A stretch of DNA of 64,000 nt from Methanosarcina sp. ERenArc_MAG2 (GTDB lineage Archaea > Halobacteriota > Methanosarcinia > Methanosarcinales > Methanosarcinaceae), in contig JAMXHR010000015.1 in assembly GCA_023955635.1 (NCBI GenBank), positions 1-64,000 of the forward strand, read 5' to 3'. Shown in pieces: positions 31,465-39,654 of this stretch. A program made the position numbers and the translations under genes. Each line of letters starts with the position of its first letter. The first letter of the stretch is position 1. Below the pieces are notes generated by a model. It saw nothing but the letters and a program-made list of their open reading frames with translations. It was not told the DNA's origin and ran no database searches.

Positions 31465-31893
31465 TTAAAGTAAGAAAGAAATTGCAGTTCCCAGTATTTT
31501 AGCTATTTTTTTGGCAGGTTCATAAAGCTCCGAAATACTTGATATTGCTCTTCCTGCATCTTTTGTTGTTTGAATGGCTGCTTCAAAATATTGTCTAATC
31601 TTTGATGGTTCGGTTTGCTCTTTTTTAGCCTCTATAACAGCTTTACTTATGTCTCCATTAATAATATTCTGGTAATTGGGGTCAAGCCCAAGTCTACCAA
31701 TTTCTTTTTGAAACTCAAGGAGACTCTCTCTAAGTTCTCTAAGATTAGTTTGGTTTATCGATTGAAATAGACTTTGATCTATGTTTTGGCCAATTCCAAC
31801 CTGACCACTACTATTGCCAAAGGTTACATCTCCTCCAGAAGTTATTCCAGGACCGCCCATAACATTTCCTTTAGTTTGATCTTCTTCGACCAT
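31465..31893 (-). CDS. Putative partner/effector sharing the NLR N-terminal motif
   Basis: 142-aa protein; start taken at ATG 31893 because GGAGAATCACA precedes it. Residues about 9-40 read NVMGGPGITSGGDVTFGNSS then GQVGIGQNIDQ, matching the start of the NLR gene 22 bases downstream at 18 of 31 positions, most others conservative. The rest is helical (LRELRESLLEFQKEIGRLGL, KAVIEAKKEQTEPSKIRQYF) and ends in an amphipathic to hydrophobic segment (YEPAKKIAKILGTAISFLL) that could contact membranes. No enzymatic motif is visible. The pairing suggests an effector or adaptor recruited by motif-to-motif assembly; that role is inferred. Confidence 0.7.
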   Translation of the reverse strand: MVEEDQTKGNVMGGPGITSGGDVTFGNSSGQVGIGQNIDQSLFQSINQTNLRELRESLLEFQKEIGRLGLDPNYQNIINGDISKAVIEAKKEQTEPSKIRQYFEAAIQTTKDAGRAISSISELYEPAKKIAKILGTAISFLL

Positions 31894-32209
31894 TGTGATT
31901 CTCCTTACCTTTATACTAGGCACTGAAAAGAATATTTCTTTGAAAACTGAGTTCAGAACGATTGATCCTGTACTTTATATATTTTAGGGTATAGACTAAA
32001 CCGGCCCACTTAATAATTTTTAATATTCCGAATCTAATACATTTTTTTAACTTTTGGTTACGAGCTCATCCTCAACTAATTTTATTTTCAACCAATAGAA
32101 ATTTAAAAACATTTTCATGGTCAGAAACTCGATTGATTCTTCACAATTTGAACTTAGGAGGGATAATTTTGAGTTTTGGGACCAACTCTTTAAGAAAATT
32201 ATACATTTG

Positions 32210-32230
32210 CAAAAAGTATATAAAAATAAC
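32210..32230 (+). promoter_or_regulatory. Candidate TATA box of the PLD-fold gene
   Basis: AAAAAGTATATAAAAATAAC lies about 40 bases before the ATG at 32264, which has no clear ribosome-binding site. This spacing fits a leaderless or short-leader archaeal transcript. Confidence 0.45.
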
Positions 32231-32263
32231 AAAAGCTAAATAATAAAAATCTATCAGTTTCTT

Positions 32264-33013
32264 ATGGAGAAAATATATATTGTAAGCAAGAAAGGAAATG
32301 AAGTTATTATTAATTTCCCTACTAAATATATTGATACTGGCCACAAGTCAATAATAAGGCTTAAAGAAAATTATACTGAATATGGTTACTTATTTAAAAA
32401 AATGATTAATATTGAGAAAGAGAAATATACTTTCAATGGAGGGAATTTTGGCTATTATGAGTGTGAAATTTTTGACTGTGAAAATGAGCTAGTATTTGAC
32501 GAGTATGAGACTTTTTTGGGAATGGTTAGCCTAAAGATAGACTTTACAATGCCTCAAGCATCTATCAGAACAGGTATCCAGGTTAAGGATAATGGATTTA
32601 TAGAAAACACAGACGTTTGTGTTGATAAAAAGAAACAAATATATTTTCCAAAATCTGAATTTCAATCTAAAATTTCTGAAGTTTTTGAGGACATAATACA
32701 AAACGCACAAGAATTTGTCTACATTCAAGATCCTTATTTTAATTATACTTTTTATATTACTTTGATTGAAAAATTACCATCTAATTTAGATGTAAAAGTT
32801 ATGTACGCAAAGGATAGAAAATTAAACCTTCCTTCAAATCATAAATTGACTTTAATTAAAGACAATAACCAAGATGGTAAAATACATGACAGATTTATCA
32901 TTACAAAAGACTTTGGATATTTTATAGGAATTTCCCTTAATGGCCAAAACGTCAATAAAAGTTCTATTAATTATATCTATGATACAAGTGACTTAATAAA
33001 ATATTTTGAATGA
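32264..33013 (+). CDS. Phospholipase D-fold protein, possible nuclease
   Basis: 249-aa protein. The N-terminal half (about 1-120) is beta-rich and unrecognised. The C-terminal half resembles a single PLD domain: FVYIQDPYFNYTFYITLIEK, LDVKVMYAKDRKLNL and a variant active-site motif KIHDRFIITKDFGYFIGISL, where HxR (H-D-R) stands in place of HxK. Single-domain PLD proteins act as dimers and many are nucleases in defence systems. It is divergent from the NLR pair (370 bases between the starts), so it could belong to the same locus. Catalytic competence with Arg for Lys is uncertain. Confidence 0.62.
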   Translation: MEKIYIVSKKGNEVIINFPTKYIDTGHKSIIRLKENYTEYGYLFKKMINIEKEKYTFNGGNFGYYECEIFDCENELVFDEYETFLGMVSLKIDFTMPQASIRTGIQVKDNGFIENTDVCVDKKKQIYFPKSEFQSKISEVFEDIIQNAQEFVYIQDPYFNYTFYITLIEKLPSNLDVKVMYAKDRKLNLPSNHKLTLIKDNNQDGKIHDRFIITKDFGYFIGISLNGQNVNKSSINYIYDTSDLIKYFE

Positions 33014-33191
33014 AATTGTAAGGGCTTCGACGCCCAGTATTTCATACTCGGAAGATGCACGTGATATCGATGATAAATATAGAAACTATTTAAGTGCAGA
33101 TCATGACGTTGTTTCCGATACGAAAGGTAATCAAACCAACCTCACTAAAGAAATTGTTCAGATGAATGCAGCAAAACAAAAATTATACTAA
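33006..33191 (+). CDS. Short ORF overlapping the PLD gene end, unrecognised
   Basis: 61 codons starting 8 bases inside the end of the PLD-fold gene (ATG at 33006). The product is hydrophilic (SISYSEDARDIDDKYRNYLS, TNLTKEIVQMNAAKQKLY). The overlap resembles translational coupling and codon use looks plausible, but I do not recognise it. It could equally be a C-terminal gene fragment. Confidence 0.3.
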   Translation: MNEIVRASTPSISYSEDARDIDDKYRNYLSADHDVVSDTKGNQTNLTKEIVQMNAAKQKLY

Positions 33192-33229
33192 AGAAATCTA
33201 ATAAAATAAGAAAATCCTATTATGTTTAG

Positions 33230-33312
33230 TGCGGGAGAAGGGATTCGAACCCCTGAACGTCTGCACGAACAGATCTTGAGTCTGCCACCGTTGACCGCTT
33301 GGTTACTCCCGC
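33230..33312 (-). tRNA. tRNA-Leu (CAA)
   Basis: Minus-strand cloverleaf with acceptor GCGGGAG/CTCCCGC, anticodon stem GCAGA/TCTGT around CTCAAGA (anticodon CAA), a long class-II variable arm and T-loop GGTTCGAATCC. CCA is not encoded. It differs from the three leucine tRNAs at 61.2-61.7 kb. Confidence 0.95.
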
Positions 33313-33434
33313 ATTTTATGGAATCCAATAAGGTAAAGATATAAGTAACATATAAAGCTAATCCTTTAGGTAGGCTAATTCTGTAAAAGTTAAATTTCCG
33401 AAACATTGCCGCTATTTACATTATTTTTTTGACT

Positions 33435-33776
33435 TCAGAATTTAGTTTTATCGGATCTGGAAGTATCTTCTCCTGAACTATTTACATGAACCCAGTCAAG
33501 ATACTCCTGTTCTCCTTCGATTCCCCAGAATTCGATTGCAGGCAGCTCATATGTATGTAACGATTTTACAAGCTTTGTGATCTCTTCAAAGCGTGAAGAA
33601 TCGGTTTTTACAAACATGGCGATCTCATTATCTTCTTCAATCTTTTCCTTCCAGCGATAAACCGAAGATACTGGAAACATATTTACGCAGGCTGCAAGCC
33701 TCTTTGCAACCAGTTTTCTTGCAATTTCGGATGCATTCTCCATATTTCCGGCAGTAATATATACAATTCCAAGCAT
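33435..33776 (-). CDS. cutA: CutA1 divalent-cation tolerance protein
   Basis: About 113-aa CutA1 family protein, a trimeric ferredoxin-like fold connected with copper and other divalent cation tolerance. Features: LGIVYITAGNMENASEIARK, KRLAACVNMFPVSSVYRWKE, KTDSSRFEEITKLV and LHTYELPAIEFW. Start taken at ATG 33776; the TTG at 33788 would add four residues before the conserved beginning. A non-conserved polar tail follows WVHVNS. It stands alone between tRNA-Leu and the HEAT-repeat gene. Confidence 0.92.
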   Translation of the reverse strand: MLGIVYITAGNMENASEIARKLVAKRLAACVNMFPVSSVYRWKEKIEEDNEIAMFVKTDSSRFEEITKLVKSLHTYELPAIEFWGIEGEQEYLDWVHVNSSGEDTSRSDKTKF

Positions 33777-34003
33777 AGGCGTCAACATCGGTTAACTATT
33801 AATTAATTTTTTTATAGCTTTTTTAGTTTTTCTATTACCAATCTACTTTATAGTTCTATTATCATTAGACTGTATCAGGAACTATTTTCATTCGTTTTCT
33901 ATCTTTAATATTTTTTATTATCCCCGAAACAGCGGCTAATTTTAATATTTAAACTTCAGCTTCATCCCGCAGAAGGGACAGAAATTAGGGGCAATGGAGA
34001 GCT

Positions 34004-35581
34004 TCAGATTCCTGGAGCAATATGGACAGGATAATCTGATCCCTTTTTTTCTAGAGGGCCCAAGTTTTGAGGGGTTCTGGATTCCTCAGTTTCTCCAAAA
34101 GAAACTGATAGTTCCAACTCTTTCAGAGAATTGATATTGTGTATGTTTTCGAAAAGGTTCGCAGTTTCTATTCTAGCTTCAGCATTATCACCCGTAAGGC
34201 AGTTCCTTAGAACCGGAGCTTCATCAGGGGTTTCTGCCTTATTGGAGGCTCTTACCTGCGACGGATGGGACTTACTAATTCTTTCAAGAGCTTTCAATGC
34301 AGCTTTTCTTATGGAAGTATCTGGATTTTCAGTAGCTCTGACAAGCCCTGAAACTGCCTCCTGTGTACCGATTTTCTCAAGTGAACAAATCACAACTTTC
34401 TGTATCAAACTGTCAGGATCTTCAAGGACCTTTATCAGTTCCGGGACAGCCTGCTGTGCTTTGACATCTCCGAGCGCTGAAGCTGCAGCTTCTCTCACTG
34501 CCCCTCTGGAGTCATGAAGAGCTCTTAATAGGCCCGAAACAGCCTCGGGAGTGCCTGATGTTCCAAGGCCCACAACTGCAGATTCCCTGACTGAACTATC
34601 AGGGTCACTAAGAGCCTTCAAGAGGCCTCTGACGGCTTCAGGTGTCCCACTTTTTCCAAGAGCACAGGTAATCGCCTTCCTTACGGAGTTATCATACATA
34701 TCAAAAGCTTTAACCAATCCCAGGGCTGCTTCGGGAGAACCTATATCACCCAGGGCATCTGCAGCGCGGTTTCTTAGATACCAGTCAGGATCATCCAGGG
34801 CTTTCAAAAGCCCTGAGACTGCATCAAGTGTCCCTATCTTCCAGAGAGCCTCAATTGAAATTTTTCTTACATCTCTACTGGAAGCTTCCAGCGCCCTGAC
34901 AAGCACAGGTACTGAAGTTGACGCACTTAGAATCTTGCAAAGAGCCTCTGACGCAGCTTCCTGTATAGGCTGCCTCGGGTCCCGGAGTGTTTTCATCAGT
35001 TCGTCAAGTACATCCGATTTGCCTCTTTTTCCCAGCGTTTCGGCTGCTTGCTGCCTTACTTTGTTATCCGAACTTTCAATTGCCTTTACCAGGCAGAGAG
35101 CAGCTTCATAAGTGTCGATTTTCCCAAGCGCTATTATTGAAATCTTTTTCAGCGAATCATCCGGATACGTCAGGGCTTTCTCAAGGCCATAAACGGCTTC
35201 TCTGGACCCTATTTTCATTAGAGATTTTACTGCTTCCTTCTGAACAAACTTATCCCTGTCCCCGAACCCTTTAATGATTCCTGAGATCGCTTCAGATGTG
35301 CCTATTTTTTCAAGGGAAGCAATTGCAGTCTTTTTAACAGGACTGTCAAGGTCATCAAGAGCCTTTACAAGGCCCAGAACAGCGCCCAGCGTATTGAATT
35401 TTCCCAGGGCTTCTGCAGCAGCATCTCTTACCTTTGAGTTTGAGTCTTCCAGTGCTTCAATCAGGGCAGGTAAAGCATCGGGATCTCCTATTTTTCCAAG
35501 TTCTTCTGCAGCAGTTGCTCTGTTTCCTGCAAAAACAGAACGTTCCAATTTTTTTATCATATTTTTTGTATTTTCATCCAT
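34004..35581 (-). CDS. HEAT/PBS-lyase-type repeat protein
   Basis: 525-aa protein made almost entirely of 31-residue HEAT-like repeats of the PBS-lyase type (for example AVSGLLKALDDPDWYLRNRA and EAALGLVKAFDMYDNSVRKA), about 13 copies over residues 10-440, followed by a polar tail without repeats. Such solenoids bind proteins or cofactors; no catalytic domain is attached, so its partner is unknown. ATG start with GGAAGG upstream. Common in Methanosarcina. Confidence 0.85.
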   Translation of the reverse strand: MDENTKNMIKKLERSVFAGNRATAAEELGKIGDPDALPALIEALEDSNSKVRDAAAEALGKFNTLGAVLGLVKALDDLDSPVKKTAIASLEKIGTSEAISGIIKGFGDRDKFVQKEAVKSLMKIGSREAVYGLEKALTYPDDSLKKISIIALGKIDTYEAALCLVKAIESSDNKVRQQAAETLGKRGKSDVLDELMKTLRDPRQPIQEAASEALCKILSASTSVPVLVRALEASSRDVRKISIEALWKIGTLDAVSGLLKALDDPDWYLRNRAADALGDIGSPEAALGLVKAFDMYDNSVRKAITCALGKSGTPEAVRGLLKALSDPDSSVRESAVVGLGTSGTPEAVSGLLRALHDSRGAVREAAASALGDVKAQQAVPELIKVLEDPDSLIQKVVICSLEKIGTQEAVSGLVRATENPDTSIRKAALKALERISKSHPSQVRASNKAETPDEAPVLRNCLTGDNAEARIETANLFENIHNINSLKELELSVSFGETEESRTPQNLGPLEKKGSDYPVHIAPGI

Positions 35582-36330
35582 TTTCCTTCCCCCATTTGTA
35601 TAGATTTCTCCAGACCAACATCAAAACAAAATATTTTATTAGCTTACAGGCTTATCAACTTAAAATAAATAGAATGTCTTTCAACATGTTAAATCTAAAA
35701 TTGGTGCTTTTATCCATGGGTCTTTTAATACCGTTGCCTCGTAATTCTTTTACAGTGAGACCCATCGATTTAAGTAAGGGCTTGAAAAGTTGCAAATCCT
35801 ACATATTTACACCATATAAACTCAGCTCTTAACATTGTGCATTTTTAAATATATTACATCCTAAGATATATGAAAGTTTAGATTGTTAACAGTAAACAAT
35901 ATATAAATGTTATTTCCAGTGACCTTTCGAGGAAAGGCAAATCAGAGAAATAAATAGAGATAGATCAAAGGGAAGTAGCATTGCTATCAATCCACCCACT
36001 TAAAAGTGAATTGCCTTTGCTGAAAAAAGATTGAAAAATTGGTCGGCCCTTTTTAAGTAAGTTGGTATACTTTTTATGATATAACCCAGGGGACGAACAA
36101 GTTCCAGACTGAAGTACCTCAAATACAGGCATGTATGCAAATATGGATTCCCATGAAATTTGAAACACAGGTTCGTGATACAATCCATATATGTTACATA
36201 TAATTTTTTTGAATTTATGGCATTTCTGCTGAGCAGAATTTACCAGGAGTCATTACCTGGTGATAAGATTTGATTCCTGAATTCTATTTAAACTTAATAT
36301 TTATATCATTTATATTTTATTATCTTTTTT
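35582..36330. other. Spacer without recognisable gene
   Basis: AT-rich; only short frames in minor positions. A region at 35965-36188 is open on the minus strand but reads as low-complexity shadow frames with no family resemblance. Confidence 0.5.
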
Positions 36331-36529
36331 GACTCAGTACCAAAATCCAGTGATGAACGTAAAATTAAAAATCACTAGATTTTGTAATTGGTTACAATCC
36401 TTGTGATTTTACTTCTAGGTTGAAGCCTTTAGATATCGAATGTTAATTTTGATTGGAGGCTGAATTCTTCTTACGAATTCAGATTTTCAATCAAGAAATG
36501 CAAAAATCACTAGATTTTGGACCAGAGTC
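36331..36529. mobile_element. 199-bp MITE-like element, family A, copy 2
   Basis: Same length and ends as the copy at 22198, same orientation, with only scattered substitutions. The 8-bp sequence TCTTTTTT flanks both ends (target duplication). It lies 69 bases upstream of the cam start, so it may affect the promoter of that gene. Confidence 0.9.
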
Positions 36530-36598
36530 TCTTTTTTCAAATAAAAATAGAAATGTCTATATATCTTATAATCTTCACAATGTTAATGGAGGACCTTT

Positions 36599-37348
36599 AT
36601 GAAATTTAACAAGCAGATCTTTATAATCCTCATTCTATCCTTTTTAGTGTCCCTTGCCGCTAGCGGGTGTATCTCCCAGGGCGAAGAAGCAAAAGAGCAA
36701 AATACAAAAGAAGTACCTGCGACTCAGTTCTCGAATATCAGGGAAAATCCAGTAACACCGTGGAACTCTAAGCCTGCAGCGCCTGTGATCGATTCCACAG
36801 CCTATGTTGATCCCCAGGCTTCAGTCATAGGAAATGTGACAATAGGTGCCAATGTCATGATTTCTCCTATGGCATCTATCCGCAGTGATGAAGGAATGCC
36901 GATTTTAGTAGGGAATGATAGCAATGTCCAGGATGGAGTTGTGCTCCACGCCCTTGAGACAATTGACGAGGAAGGTAAACCTGTCGAAAAGAACCTTGTT
37001 GAAGTTGGCGGCGAAAAATACGCGGTATATATAGGAGAAAATGTTTCTCTTGCCCATCAGTCCCAGATCCACGGTCCGGCTTCTGTAGGTAATGATACCT
37101 TCATTGGAATGCAAGCTTTCGTTTTCAAGGCGAAAGTGGGAAACAACTGCGTACTTGAGCCCACATCAGCAGCAATTGGCGTAACAATTCCTGACGGCAG
37201 GTATATCCCCGCAGGCACGGTTATCACTTCCCAGGCAGAAGCCGATAAGCTGCCAGAAGTTACCGAAGACTATGCATACAGGCACACGAATGAAGCCGTA
37301 GTATATGTAAACGTCAACCTGGCAGAAGGGTACAATAAAGCTGCATGA
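36599..37348 (+). CDS. cam: Gamma-class carbonic anhydrase, lipoprotein-type export signal
   Basis: 249-aa gamma carbonic anhydrase like the Methanosarcina thermophila Cam, interconverting CO2 and bicarbonate outside the membrane. An N-terminal leader ends in a lipobox-like SLAASGCIS. The mature part, starting near VPATQFSNIRENPVTPWNSK, is a left-handed beta-helix. Expected key residues are visible: Arg and Glu in MASIRSDEGMP, Asp in NVQDGVVLH, metal histidines in VVLHALETI and LAHQSQIHG, and the acidic loop (ALETIDEEGKPVEK) that marks Cam. Start ATG with GGAGG upstream. Probably supports acetate metabolism and CO2 handling at the cell surface. Confidence 0.95.
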   Translation: MKFNKQIFIILILSFLVSLAASGCISQGEEAKEQNTKEVPATQFSNIRENPVTPWNSKPAAPVIDSTAYVDPQASVIGNVTIGANVMISPMASIRSDEGMPILVGNDSNVQDGVVLHALETIDEEGKPVEKNLVEVGGEKYAVYIGENVSLAHQSQIHGPASVGNDTFIGMQAFVFKAKVGNNCVLEPTSAAIGVTIPDGRYIPAGTVITSQAEADKLPEVTEDYAYRHTNEAVVYVNVNLAEGYNKAA

Positions 37349-37691
37349 TTAAGGGTGAGGTTGCAGCAAAGGAAAACAATAATTCAAATTTAATTCAAAT
37401 CAAAAATTTATAACTTTCTCCTTGCCCGGATTTCCACCTTTCTCCGGGTAAATTTCTCTTTTGCTTCAATTTTCCTTACCTAAATTCACAATACTATTTT
37501 CCAGCTAATTTCTCAGGATTCGTCGTTTAATTTAGACAGTCTGTCCCAAAACTCCATTTAATCTCATTATAGCTGCTAACATTACAACTCCCAAACAGTT
37601 GTCTCTTTGATTTCAAATCTTGGAAATACTTTCTTAAATGACTCTATCCAGCTAAGAACCTCTCTACTGTACATTTTTTGTATTCATCGAA

Positions 37692-38071
37692 GAGCCTATC
37701 CGAAAAGTATTGTTTGAGACAGTCAAATCAGATTCTTTTTTATTTCTTCAAATTCTTCTTTTGTGATTTCACCTTTAGCATATCGTTCTTTTGCGAAATC
37801 CAAAGCAGACTTTCCTTCATAGCCGCTTGTCTTGTTCCGATTAATGAGATATTTACATACCAGGTATGATAATCACAATAATCGGAAGAATCTGTAATAT
37901 GATAACTGAAAGGATAAGCATAAATTCAGTTGTGCCGATCATCAATGACCTCATGATTTTGTTGTCTTCATTAAGAGCCTATCAGAAAAATATTCAGAAT
38001 CTCAAAGACACTTGGTATTAAGACCTAATATAACTCTCACAACATGTCTTATTGACTTTTCGGATAGGCTC
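37692..38071. mobile_element. Nested element with GAGCCTATCCGAAAAGT inverted repeats
   Basis: 380 bp, bounded by GAGCCTATCCGAAAAGT at both ends in opposite orientation. A third, internal copy of the end (GAGCCTATCAGAAAAAT at 37975) suggests that 37975-38071 (97 bp) is itself a small mobile unit. The interior holds a SHOCT-domain gene remnant. Confidence 0.65.
37723..37954 (-). pseudogene. Remnant of a small SHOCT-domain membrane protein
   Basis: A minus-strand frame starts MRSLMIGTTEFMLILSVIIL, continues as a hydrophobic helix and meets a TAA. The next frame reads KYLINRNKTSGYEGKSALDF followed by AKERYAKGEITKEEFEEIKK and NLI, a clear SHOCT motif, ending at 37723. One frameshift separates them. 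Such small proteins are common in methanogens; function unknown. Confidence 0.6.
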
Positions 38072-38463
38072 TAAGTCTACTTTTATTGGTCTTCCTCTCT
38101 TCTTATTCTTCTGATTCCTTTTGTTTACTGGTATATTAGACTTTATTCCTCTTTTTCGGCAGGAATATCCTTTGTATCAATAAAGCAACGAGAAAAATTT
38201 ATTTTCTTCAAATCATAACCTTTGTTTAAAAGTTCATTGAAAATCTTCTGATAAGTGCCGTGTTCATACAAATAAAATAGTTTAGAAGAAAAAAACAATA
38301 TTGTTAATTAACAGCAGTTTTCTTCCTAAAATTTAAATGGAATTTTTGAAGTGTATATAAAGATAGTTGCATATACCTAGAGAAAATCAAAAAAAGACGT
38401 AAGAAATGCCTGTATAAAAGACAGTAATGGAAGAATAAATGTGAAAAAGAAGGAGAAATATTA

Positions 38464-38997
38464 ATGATAATGAATTTTAAAGGCAAAAGCCCGAAAATCT
38501 CAGATACTGCTTTTATTGCGGATTCTGCAAATGTGATAGGAGATGTTGAGGTTGGAGATTTTTCCAGTGTATGGTTTAATGCAGTTATTCGGGGAGATCG
38601 AAATAAGATCAAAATAGGGAATCGGACAAGCGTTCAGGATAATGTGGTAATTCATGCAAATCCAGAAAATGGGGTTGAGATTGGAAATGATGTCAGTGTG
38701 GGACATGGAGCTGTGCTTCACGGGTGCAGGATAGAAAATAATGTGCTTATAGGAATGAATTCTACAATATTGAATGGAGCTGAGATAGGGAAAAATTCCA
38801 TCGTAGGCGCTAATGCGCTTGTTCCTGAGAGCAAGAAATTTAATGAGAATAGCCTGATTATCGGAGTTCCCGGAAAAGTAAAGAGAGAACTGGAGGAATC
38901 AGAAATTGAAACCATAGCAGAAAACGCCGCAGAATATGTAGAATTTGTCAGGGAATATAAAGAAGAAATGAACTCCACAAGGAAGAATAGTTCTTAA
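38464..38997 (+). CDS. camH: Gamma carbonic anhydrase-like protein (CamH type)
   Basis: 177-aa left-handed beta-helix protein of the gamma carbonic anhydrase group, without signal peptide. It keeps the metal and active-site pattern (SSVWFNAVIRGDRNKIKIG, SVQDNVVIHANPENGVEIG, VGHGAVLHG) but lacks the acidic loop of Cam, as in the CamH subclass, and ends in a charged C-terminal helix. Start ATG at 38464 (or the second ATG at 38470) after AGGAG. Both carbonic anhydrase genes lie within 2 kb here, separated by IS debris. Activity is inferred from family. Confidence 0.85.
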   Translation: MIMNFKGKSPKISDTAFIADSANVIGDVEVGDFSSVWFNAVIRGDRNKIKIGNRTSVQDNVVIHANPENGVEIGNDVSVGHGAVLHGCRIENNVLIGMNSTILNGAEIGKNSIVGANALVPESKKFNENSLIIGVPGKVKRELEESEIETIAENAAEYVEFVREYKEEMNSTRKNSS

Positions 38998-39078
38998 ATA
39001 CAATAATATAAATAAAAGTGTATTGATAATATAACTGTTATGCATTTTATCGATAAGCTCATAGAAAATCATAAAACC

Positions 39079-39350
39079 TGCTTTCGGCAGGTCGACATTA
39101 AAAATTAGAATATTTTTCCGATACCGTTTTTGAATATTAGCTAACTATATATTGGGTTTAAAGTTGGTTAACGCGTGGCTCAATTCCCACGACATATATA
39201 AGTACTGAATCATTTTTTCATTGAAGTTTTGTATGAGAAATTAACAATTGGTCATATGTAAACCTAATAACTGCACACAATTATGGAGCATCATTTCAAA
39301 ATCGCCATCAGTAAATCTATTAAAAATTAATTGTCGACTTGCCGAATGTA
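39079..39350. mobile_element. 272-bp MITE-like element, family B, copy 2 (inverted)
   Basis: Inverted counterpart of the element at 26128-26400, including matched terminal TTCGGCAGGTC repeats and most of the interior. Located 81 bases after the camH stop. Confidence 0.85.
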
Positions 39351-39654
39351 AGATAAAATCTTACCCGAAAGCCTGCCCCAGTTAAAAATGAAAAATGAAA
39401 ATATACTCTCCACCTCGTCGAAGTCGAATTCATGTATAAACTACATTAGGAAGACTTAAAAATAACCCAAAAAAGACAGTACCACATTCAATTTTTGATC
39501 AATAGGTTAGGTCTCCTTTGCGTTTAACTTTAAAAGGTAATATTACCAAGAGCATTGGCAATGCGGCATGATAGCTGATGAAAGGTGCCGTGATCAGGGA
39601 CAGAGTAAAAATGGGCTGCAAATGTTTAACCCAAATTTTCTCCAATATGTTCTT

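Larger units (their letters stand above)
37540..38275 (-). mobile_element. Decayed IS5-type element carrying a nested insertion
   Basis: Left part (37540-37690) and right part (38072-38275) each match the IS5-type element at 24635-25236, from its GTCCCAAAACT end to AAGTGCCGTGTTCA. A second sequence (37692-38071) interrupts it. The right terminus is missing. It separates cam from camH. Confidence 0.75.

Noticed and set aside
33006..33191. Resemblance of the short ORF to flagellar rod protein ends
   Set aside because: Only a loose impression in a few residues; archaea lack the bacterial flagellum, so I keep it as unrecognised.
34131..35603. Plus-strand open frames opposite the HEAT-repeat gene
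   Set aside because: Shadow frames of the repetitive minus-strand gene, rich in Ser and Ala with no motif.
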